DNA of 64,000 nt from Anaeromyxobacter soli (GTDB taxonomy: Bacteria > Myxococcota > Myxococcia > Myxococcales > Anaeromyxobacteraceae), in NCBI RefSeq assembly GCF_022808855.1, contig NZ_JAKZLF010000028.1:1-64000 (forward strand), written 5' to 3'. This document shows, piece after piece, positions 26,041 through 33,500 of the stretch; within the stretch, counting starts at the first letter, position 1, and each line of letters begins with the position of its first letter. Below the pieces are notes generated by a model, which ran no database searches, was not told the origin of the DNA, and was given only the letters and a program-made list of their open reading frames with translations. The position numbers and the translations under genes were made by a program.

Positions 26041-27354
26041 ATGAACACTCGCAACCCACTGCACGCGGCGGGCACGGCGCTCCTCGCCGGCGTCCTCGCG
26101 CTGGCGGCGACGCCCGCGCTCGCGACGGACATCTACTTCCGAAGCTTCAGCACCGCCGCGGCCATGGGGCCGCCGGCAGACGACTACGGCGCGAAGCTGG
26201 CGAGCATCACGGACCTCACACTCGGCCCCGCCGGCAGGGTCAACTTCGTGAAGCTGCCGGGCATCCCGGCAATCCCCTCGCAGTTCAAGGGCGACATCGT
26301 CGCCGCCGTCGGGGCAGGCGCGGCCGGCGGCGGCTTCGACGCCGCGTACAACTCCGGCAGCGAGCTCAACAAGACCTGGGGCTTCCTCTTCAACTCGGGG
26401 GTGCCGTTCGGCCCCGGCTTCGACGAGTACCTGGGCTTCCTCTTCGGGAAGTCCGTGGACGACGGGCAGCGCTCCGGCCTCGAGCTGCTCCAGTCGATCC
26501 TCGACCTCAACAACCGGAACGTCGTCGTCCTCCCGATCGTCGGCAACGCCGAGCAGCTGTCCGGCTACTTCTACGAGCCCATCGGCGAGGCCCCCGGGCG
26601 CGCGGGCATCGGACTCGAAGGTCTGTGCCAGCGGAACTGGACGCTCCGCTACCTCCCGCCCGGCGAGTACACGCTCAACCGCGCCTGCGACGACCTCGTC
26701 GCCCGCGGCGTCATCCCCCAGAAGAACCTCAAGTTCATCGCGCCCATCCCGGGTGGCGGCTCGCTCGTCGACGCGGTGAAGCTGGGCTACCTCCAGGGCT
26801 TCGAGTTCGCGACGCCGCTCGACGACGTCTCGTCGCTCTTCAACACCGCCGACAACCCGGGCACGGTCGGTGTCCGCTACGTCCACTTCCCCGGCTGGCA
26901 GCAGCAGTTCCTCATCACCTGGATGATCGTCAACAAGCAGGTGTGGAACTCGCTCAACACCGCGCAGCAGACGCTCGCGTACAGCGTGGCGCGTGACCAC
27001 GTGCTCGCGTCGTACGGCGAGAACATGCGCCAGCAGGGCGCGGCCCTGAGGTACATCCTCGAGGTGAACCGCTACGACGCCGACCCGAACAACGACCTCG
27101 TGCTCGTGAAGTGGCCGAGGAAGGATCAGGACCTGATGATCAAGTCCACGATCGCGATGCTCAACGATCGCGTCTACGACGCGACGCTCCCGGCCACGGA
27201 CCGCCGCGACTACAAGACGGTCCTCGAGGCGCTCCGCAAGTACGTCGCCGCGAGCGACATCTACTGGGACGACCGGAAGGTCGACTCGAAGATCCGCTTC
27301 GAGGGCTGGGTGAACGAGAGCGGCGAGACCTGGCAGCCGAGGTTCCCGAAGTAG
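26041..27354 (+). CDS. TRAP-type (DctP/TakP-like) solute-binding protein, orphan
   Basis: This 437-residue periplasmic protein has a clear signal peptide (cleavage near ALAT/DIYF). It resembles the large TRAP binding proteins of the mannitol/chloroaromatic annotation group: WGFLFNSGVPFG, NVVVLPIVGNAEQLSGYF, RNWTLRYLPPGEYTLNRACD and FIAPIPGGGSLVDAVKLGYLQGFEFATPLDD. The start has GAAGGGGA upstream. The DctQ/DctM membrane subunits are absent from both sides. It stands divergent from the chemosensory operon, so it could be a sensor protein or serve a transporter elsewhere. The ligand is unknown. Confidence 0.82.
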   Translation: MNTRNPLHAAGTALLAGVLALAATPALATDIYFRSFSTAAAMGPPADDYGAKLASITDLTLGPAGRVNFVKLPGIPAIPSQFKGDIVAAVGAGAAGGGFDAAYNSGSELNKTWGFLFNSGVPFGPGFDEYLGFLFGKSVDDGQRSGLELLQSILDLNNRNVVVLPIVGNAEQLSGYFYEPIGEAPGRAGIGLEGLCQRNWTLRYLPPGEYTLNRACDDLVARGVIPQKNLKFIAPIPGGGSLVDAVKLGYLQGFEFATPLDDVSSLFNTADNPGTVGVRYVHFPGWQQQFLITWMIVNKQVWNSLNTAQQTLAYSVARDHVLASYGENMRQQGAALRYILEVNRYDADPNNDLVLVKWPRKDQDLMIKSTIAMLNDRVYDATLPATDRRDYKTVLEALRKYVAASDIYWDDRKVDSKIRFEGWVNESGETWQPRFPK

Positions 27355-27436
27355 GCTCGCCGGAGGCGGTGACGTAGTGTCCGGCGGCCGTTCCCTCGCG
27401 GGGGCGGCCGCCGGCGCCTTCCGGGCGCGCGCCGGC

Positions 27437-27994
27437 TCAGAGGCCGTCGGCGGGCACGGAGAGGCGCACGAGGACGTCCGGCTTCACGCGGAGCGTCCCG
27501 AGCATCGCGCTGTACGGCCTCACGCCGAACGCGGGCTGGTGCAGGGGCACCTCTGCGACGAGCCGCTCGCCGTCGCGGCTCACCGCGACCTCGATCGGCC
27601 GGGTCACCCCGACGAGCGTGAGCGCGCCGCGGACGTCGTAGCCGCCGCCGTCGCGGCGGGAGACGCCCGTGGACACGAAGCGGATGTCCGGGAAGCGCCG
27701 CGCGCGCAGCACCGTGGCCGCGATCGCCTCCTCGATCTCCCGCGCGTCCGTGGCGCGGAGCGCTCCCGCGAGCGGGCGGCCGTCGCGCATCGCCCCCACC
27801 ACGCGCAGCGACGTCGGATCGAGCCGCGCGGCGACCGACGGGACGACCGGGTCCACGACGAGCTCGAACGCCGTGACGCGCAGGAGGAGGTCGTGCGCGA
27901 AGGCCGAGAGGGCCCCCTCGCGGAAGGTGAGGACCTCGCAGCGGGCCGCGTCGGGTCCGTAGCTACGCCTCGACAGGCTCGCCGGGTCCGCCAT
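27437..27994 (-). CDS. YceI-family lipid-binding-like protein
   Basis: This protein of about 185 residues has the YceI lipocalin-like pattern (RCEVLTFREGALSAFAHDLLLRV near the start, FPDIRFVSTGV, YDVRGALTLVGVTRPIEVAV near the end). YceI proteins bind isoprenoid-like lipids in a beta-barrel. Unlike most members it has no signal peptide, so it appears cytoplasmic. The start at 27994 is set by homology; starts at 28018 and further upstream are open and no Shine-Dalgarno favours any. It is divergent from the TetR gene and could be under its control. Confidence 0.75.
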   Translation of the reverse strand: MADPASLSRRSYGPDAARCEVLTFREGALSAFAHDLLLRVTAFELVVDPVVPSVAARLDPTSLRVVGAMRDGRPLAGALRATDAREIEEAIAATVLRARRFPDIRFVSTGVSRRDGGGYDVRGALTLVGVTRPIEVAVSRDGERLVAEVPLHQPAFGVRPYSAMLGTLRVKPDVLVRLSVPADGL

Positions 27995-28078
27995 GGCCGC
28001 AGGATGGCGTCGTCCCATGGGAGGAGCAAGGACGGCCAGCGGCGCGCGCACCTCGATGGGTCCCATCGGCACAGCGAC

Positions 28079-28106
28079 TGGCAAGTTAGTTCGTACTTAC
28101 TTACCA
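28079..28106. promoter_or_regulatory. 28-bp palindromic operator for the adjacent TetR protein
   Basis: The left half TGGCAAGTTAGTTC (28079-28092) mirrors the right half GTACTTACTTACCA (28093-28106) at 11 of 14 base pairs, with conserved elements TGG-AAGT-AGT-CG-ACT-ACTT-CCA. It is strikingly AT-rich for this genome and ends 7 bases before the TetR start codon. Length and symmetry fit operators bound by TetR-family dimers, so autorepression is likely. The divergent YceI gene starts 84 bases away. Confidence 0.7.
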
Positions 28107-28113
28107 ATCCGGC

Positions 28114-28806
28114 ATGCCACGGCCGCCCGAACCTCTCCGCGAACGAAAGCCCGCCGAGGACCGCCGGCGCGAGATCGCCGACGCCGCCCTGCGCGTCATC
28201 GCCAGCCAGGGGGTCGGCCGCTTCACCGCGCTCGCCATCGCGCGCGAGGTGGGGGTCACCGACGCGGCGCTGTTCCGGCACTTCCCGACCAAGGAGGCCA
28301 TCGTCCTCGCGGCCATCGACCGCGTGGGGGAGCTCCTGTTCGAGGCGTTCCCGCCGCAGGACGCCGATCCGATCCGGCGGCTCGGCAACTTCTTCCGCCA
28401 GCGCGTGGCCGTGATCCGCGGCCGCCCCGGCATCGCCCGGCTCTTCGCCTCCGAGGAGCTCGCGCACGCGGCGCCCGCCGCCGGCGCGGAGCGGCTGGAG
28501 GAGTTCCGCGCCCGGTCCACGGACTTCGTCCGCGCCTGCATCGCCGAGGCGCTCCGGAGCGGCGCCCTCGCGAAGGGGCTCCGCGTCGAGGAGGCCTCGA
28601 TCGTGGTGCTCGGCGCGCTCCTCGCGCTGGCCCACTCGCGCGCCGTGCCGCCCGGCGACGTCGCCGATCTGCCCGAGCGCGTCTGGAGCACGCTCGAGAC
28701 GTTCCTCCGCGGGGCCGCTCCCCGCCCGCGGAGCGCGGCCCGCCGTCCGCCGCCCCCCACCCGACGGCACCTGACCCGTACTCGAAGCCCAGGAGAACTC
28801 CCATGA
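28114..28806 (+). CDS. TetR-family transcriptional regulator
   Basis: This 230-residue regulator has the TetR N-terminal HTH (REIADAALRVIASQGVGRFT, then ALAIAREVGVTDAALFRHFPTKEAIVLAAI, about residues 18-65). A helical ligand-binding domain follows, with an Arg/Pro-rich C-terminal tail (about 200-230). The ATG at 28114 lies directly after a 28-bp palindrome, so the transcript is probably almost leaderless and self-repressed. Its stop overlaps the ATG of the next gene (ATGA), making a tetR-DUF6448 operon. The inducer is unknown. Confidence 0.9.
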   Translation: MPRPPEPLRERKPAEDRRREIADAALRVIASQGVGRFTALAIAREVGVTDAALFRHFPTKEAIVLAAIDRVGELLFEAFPPQDADPIRRLGNFFRQRVAVIRGRPGIARLFASEELAHAAPAAGAERLEEFRARSTDFVRACIAEALRSGALAKGLRVEEASIVVLGALLALAHSRAVPPGDVADLPERVWSTLETFLRGAAPRPRSAARRPPPPTRRHLTRTRSPGELP

Positions 28807-29453
28807 AGACGAAGCTGCTGCTGCCGCTCGCCCTGTCCGCCCTCCTCTCCCCCGCGCTCGCGCGCGCCCACTGCGACACGCTCGACGGGCCGGTGGTCGT
28901 GGCCGCCCGGTCCGCCCTCGAGTCGGGCCAGCTGAACCCGGTCCTCGCGTGGGTGCCGGCCTCCGGCGAGGCCGAGATCCGCGAGGCCTTCGCAAAGACC
29001 CGCGCGGCCCGCAAGGCCGGCAAGGAGGCCCGCGAGGTGGCCGACCGCTGGTTCTTCGAGACCGTGGTCCGCGTCCACCGCGCCAGCGAGGGCGCGCCCT
29101 ACACCGGCCTCAAGCCCGCGGGTGAGGTCGAGCCCGCGGTGGCGGTGGTCGACCAGGCGATCGCGAAGGGCGATCCCAGGGCCATCGACGCGTTCCTCCG
29201 GGACTCCGTGCACGGTGGCCTCGAGGCCCGCTGGCGCCGGCTCGCGGCCGAGAAGCCGCCGGCCGACGACGTGGCCGCCGGCCGCCGCTGGGTGGCCGCC
29301 TACGTCCCGTTCGTCCACTGGGTCGAGGGGGTGCAGGCCGCCGCGGCTGGGCCCGGCGCGCACGGCCACGCGGGCGCGCCCGAGGCCGCTCACGCTCCGG
29401 AGCAGGCCCGGCGTGACCCGGCGCGCGGCGCCGACGCCCGCCACGTCCACTGA
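28803..29453 (+). CDS. secreted DUF6448-like protein
   Basis: This 216-residue exported protein has a signal peptide ending at ARA/HCD. The domain reads HCDTLDGPVVVAARSALESG, then WVPASGEAEIREAFAKT, then FFETVVRVHRASEGAPYTGLKPAG and FVHWVEGV. That pattern matches what I recall of the DUF6448 family, which has no known function. The conserved His residues, the mature N-terminal His-Cys-Asp and the His-rich tail (HGHAGAPEAAHAPE, and HVH at the end) suggest metal binding. It is translationally coupled to the TetR gene with AGGAG upstream. Confidence 0.75.
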   Translation: MKTKLLLPLALSALLSPALARAHCDTLDGPVVVAARSALESGQLNPVLAWVPASGEAEIREAFAKTRAARKAGKEAREVADRWFFETVVRVHRASEGAPYTGLKPAGEVEPAVAVVDQAIAKGDPRAIDAFLRDSVHGGLEARWRRLAAEKPPADDVAAGRRWVAAYVPFVHWVEGVQAAAAGPGAHGHAGAPEAAHAPEQARRDPARGADARHVH

Positions 29454-29584
29454 CGCCGGTCCGGCGCGGCCGGGTGGACACGCCCGCCGCGCCGGATCCC
29501 CGCGAGCGCCGGCGACGCTTCCCGCAACGGCTCGACCGCCAGGGCCGCCCTCCGTCATCATCTTGTGAAAGGGAGGGCGGACGC

Positions 29585-30466
29585 ATGCGTCTCGGCAGGG
29601 GGGATAGCTCGAACGTGGAGGACCGGCGTGGGCTCGGCGGGGCGGGGCTGCGCCTGGGGCTCGGCGGCACGCTCGTCGTGGCCGCGCTGAGCCTCATCTT
29701 CGGGAAGGACTTCCTCTCGATGGTGGGCGGCGGCGAGGCGCCGTCGTCCCCCGAGCAGGTCGAGCAACGCAAGGCGGAGGAGTCCCCGCTCGAGGACGTC
29801 GCCGTCGCGTCGTTCAACGACGCCCAGGACGTCTGGACGCGCGAGCTCGGCCGGCGCTACCGCCCGTCGCGGCTCGTGCTGTTCTGGGACGGGACGCGCT
29901 CCGGCTGCGGCGACGCCTCCTCGGCGATGGGGCCGTTCTACTGCCCGCTCGACGAGAAGGTCTACATCGACCTCGGGTTCTATCGCGAGCTCGCGCGCCG
30001 GTTCGGCGCGCCAGGCGAGCTCGCGCAGGCCTACGTCATCGCCCACGAGGTCGGTCACCACGTGCAAAACGTCCTCGGGATCGCCCCCCGGGTGCGCGAG
30101 GCGCAGGAGCGCGACCCGTCGGCGCAGAACGCGCTCTCCGTGAAGATGGAGCTCCAGGCCGACTGCCTCGCCGGCGCCTGGGCCCGGACCGTGGCCGACC
30201 GCGGGCAGCTCGACCCCGGCGACCTCGAGGCCGGCCTTCGCGCGGCGGCGGCGGTCGGCGACGACCGGATCCAGCAGACCACCACCGGGAGCGTGCACCC
30301 CGAGCGCTTCACGCACGGCACGGCCGAGCAGCGGGCGCGCTGGTTCCGCCGCGGCTACGACACCGCGAAGCTCGACGCGTGCGACACGTTCGGCGGAGCC
30401 ATCGCCGGCGACGGGGAGGACCGGGGCGCGCCGAGGCCGCGCGGGCGAGCGGCCCCGGAGCCGTGA
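29585..30466 (+). CDS. YpfJ-type neutral zinc metallopeptidase
   Basis: This 293-residue protein has a single membrane helix near residues 21-40 (LRLGLGGTLVVAALSLIFG) and a zincin-like domain. The domain holds GCGDASSAMGPFYCPLDEKVYID, the HEVGHH zinc motif, and the downstream ELQADCLAGAWA that supplies the third ligand. This is the YpfJ family of membrane-tethered putative metallopeptidases. The ATG at 29585 is preceded by GGGAGGG. It sits on its own, convergent with the giant lipoprotein gene. Confidence 0.9.
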   Translation: MRLGRGDSSNVEDRRGLGGAGLRLGLGGTLVVAALSLIFGKDFLSMVGGGEAPSSPEQVEQRKAEESPLEDVAVASFNDAQDVWTRELGRRYRPSRLVLFWDGTRSGCGDASSAMGPFYCPLDEKVYIDLGFYRELARRFGAPGELAQAYVIAHEVGHHVQNVLGIAPRVREAQERDPSAQNALSVKMELQADCLAGAWARTVADRGQLDPGDLEAGLRAAAAVGDDRIQQTTTGSVHPERFTHGTAEQRARWFRRGYDTAKLDACDTFGGAIAGDGEDRGAPRPRGRAAPEP

Positions 30467-30504
30467 CCTCCTGCGACGGACTCGACGCAGCCGAGCCTCG
30501 CGGG

Positions 30505-33500
30505 TCAGCTGCCAGGCTGGAACGTGGCCGTCACCGTCTTCGCGCTCGTCACTGCCACCGTGCACACGGCGCCCGACACGCTCGTGCAGCCGGACCACGA
30601 GGTGAAGATCGAGCCCGCCTCGGGCAGCGCCGTGAAGGTCACCACCTGGGCAGGGCTCGTGTTCGCGATGCTCACCGTGCACACGCCGCTCGCGCAGGTG
30701 AGCCCGTCCCCGGACACGCTGCCCTTCCCCGTTCCGTACGTCCGCGTCGTCACCGTGTAGGTCGCGGGCCCGAACGTCGCCGTGACGGTCCTCGCGCTCG
30801 TCACCGCCACCGTGCACACCGGTCCGGAGACGCTCGTGCAGCCCGACCACGAGGTGAAGACCGACCCCGCCTCGGGCACCGCCGTGAAGGTCACCACCTG
30901 GGCAGGGTTCGTGTTCGCGACGCTCACCGTGCACACGCCGCTCGCGCACGTGAGCCCGTCCCCGGACACGCTGCCCTTCCCCGTTCCGTACGTCCGCGTC
31001 GTCACCGTGTAGGTCGCGGGCTGGAACGTCGCCGTCACCGTCCTCGCACTCGTCACCGCCACCGAGCAGACTGGCCCGGACACGCTCGTGCAGCCCGACC
31101 ACGAGGTGAAGACCGAGTCCGCGTCCGGCACGGCCGTGAAGGTCACGACCTGCGCCGGGTTCGTGTTCGCGACGGTCACCGTGCACACGCCGCTCACGCA
31201 GGTGAGCCCGTCACCCGCTACGCTCCCCTTGCCGATCCCGGAGGTCCGCGTGGTCACCGTGTAGGTCGCCGGCCCGAACGTCGCGGTGATGGTCTTCGTA
31301 CCCGTCACCGCCACCGTGCACACCGGTCCGGAGACGCTCGTGCAGCCCGACCACGAGGTGAACACCGAGTCCGGCTCAGGCACGGCCGTGAAGGTCACCA
31401 CCTGGGCAGGGTTCGTGTTCGCGACGCTCACCGTGCACACGCCGCTCACGCAGGTGAGCCCATCCCCCGCGACTGCGCCCTTTCCGGTCCCGGACGTCCG
31501 CGTCGTCACGGTGTACGTCGCCGGCTGGAACGTCGCGGTGACCGTCCTCGCGCCGGTGACCGCCACCGAGCACACCGGGCCCGACACGCTCGTGCAGCCG
31601 GACCAGGAAGAGAACACCGAGTCCGCCTCCGGAACGGCAGTGAAGGTCACCACCTGAGCAGGGTTCGTGTTCGCGACGCTCACGGTGCACACGCCGCTCG
31701 CGCAGGTGAGCCCGTCCCCAGACACGCTGCCCTTCCCCGTCCCCGTGGTCCGTGTCGTCACGGTGTAGGTCGCGGGCTGGAACGTGGCCGTCACCGTCTT
31801 CGCGCTCGTCACCGCCACCGAGCACATGGCGCCCGACACGCTCGTGCAGCCGGACCACGAGGTGAAGATCGATCCCGCCTCGGGCACCGCCGTGAAGGTC
31901 ACCACCTGCGCCGGGCTCGTGTTCGCGACGCTCACCGTGCACACGCCGCTCGCGCAGGTGAGCCCGTCCCCGGACAGGCTGCCCTTCCCCGTCCCCGTGG
32001 TCCGCGCGGTCACCGTGTAGGTCGCCGGCCCGAACGTCGCGGTGACGGTCTTCGTACCCGTCACCGCCACCGAGCAGACCGCCCCCGACGCGCTCGTGCA
32101 GCCCGACCATGAGGTGAACACCGACCCCGCCTCGGGAACGGCCGTGAAGGTCACGACCTGCGCCGGGTTCGTGTTCGCGACGCTCACCGTGCACACGCCG
32201 CTCACGCACGTCAGCCCGTCGCCTGCGACTGCGCCCTTGCCGACCCCGGACGTCCGCGTCGTGACGGTGTACGTCGCCGGCTGGAACGTCGCGATGACCG
32301 TTCTCGCGCCCGTGACCGCCACCGAGCACACCGGGCCCGACACGCTCGTGCAGCCGGACCACGAGGCGAACACGGAGTCCGCCTCCGGAACGGCAGTGAA
32401 GGTCACCACCTGCGCCGGGCTCGTGTTCGCGACGCTCACCGTGCACACGCCGCTCACGCAGGTGAGCCCATCGCCCGCCACGCTCCCCTTCCCCGTCCCG
32501 TAGGTGCGCGTCGTCACCGTGTAGGTCGCGGGCTGGAACGTCGCGGTGGCGGTACGCGTGCTCGTCATCGCCACCGTGCAGACCGGCCCCGAGACGCTCG
32601 TGCAGCCCGACCAGGACGCGAAGACGGAGTCCGCGCCGGGGGTCGCGGTGAGGGTCACGAGCTGCGCGGGCGTCGTCTTCGGCACCTGCACGGTGCATCC
32701 CTCGGACGATCCAGGGGCGCACGCGATCCCGAGGTCGCCCGCGACGCTGCCCTTGCCCAGGCCGGCCGTTCGGACGGTGAGCGCGTAGCTCGTGACGGCG
32801 AAGGTCGCGGTGACGTCTTTCGCCGCGTCCATCGTGACGGTGCAGGTCCCGGTGCCCGAGCACGCGCCCGACCACCCCTGGAACGTCGAATCGACGTTCG
32901 CCACGGCGCTGAGCGTCACCTGGGCCGGGGCGTCGAAGTCCGCGCTGCACCCCGTTCCGCAGTCGATGCCTGCCGGCGACGAGACGACGCGCCCGGCGCC
33001 GGTCCCGGCGCGCGAGACTCGCAGGGGTGCCCACGCGGTGACGAGCTCCGCCCGCACCCGGGTGGCGCCGTCGGCGGGCGCCGAGCCATCCCAGCCCGCG
33101 TAGGCCACGAGGGTCTGCCCGGGCGCGCCGCGGCCGATCCGGGCGACCAGGCCCTGCTTCGCAGAGGTGGCGAGCGCGAAGGGGCTCCCGTCCACGAGCG
33201 CCCCCGCCCCGCTCACGCGGAGGCCGGCGACCGCTCCGGCGGCTCCGCCCCGGTCCTCCCAGATGACGAGATCGTTCACGCCGTCGAACGCGATCCCCAG
33301 CAGGAACTGATGTCCTGGCGCGGTGGTGACCGGGAACCCGCCCGCATCCAGCGCGACGGGATCCGCGCCGGCCGCCCCGACCCGCGTCGCGTAGACGTCG
33401 TTGTTCCCGCTCCGGTTGTCGTTCCACGCGACGAGGTACTGCCCGCGGCCGTACGAGATCCGCGGCCCGCCCTGGCCCCCCGGCACGGTGACGAGCGGCA

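Noticed and set aside
25837-27354. longer start for the TRAP binding protein at 25837
   Set aside because: The extension is basic low-complexity sequence ahead of a perfect signal peptide. The ATG at 26041 has a ribosome site and starts that signal.
30524-32503. series of 76-80-residue plus-strand frames at regular spacing
   Set aside because: They recur because the underlying minus-strand gene has a 252-bp tandem repeat. They are not a family of small genes.
30514-32530. regular repeat array considered as CRISPR
   Set aside because: The unit is 252 bp, in frame, codes for a conserved beta domain and has no short repeat/spacer alternation.
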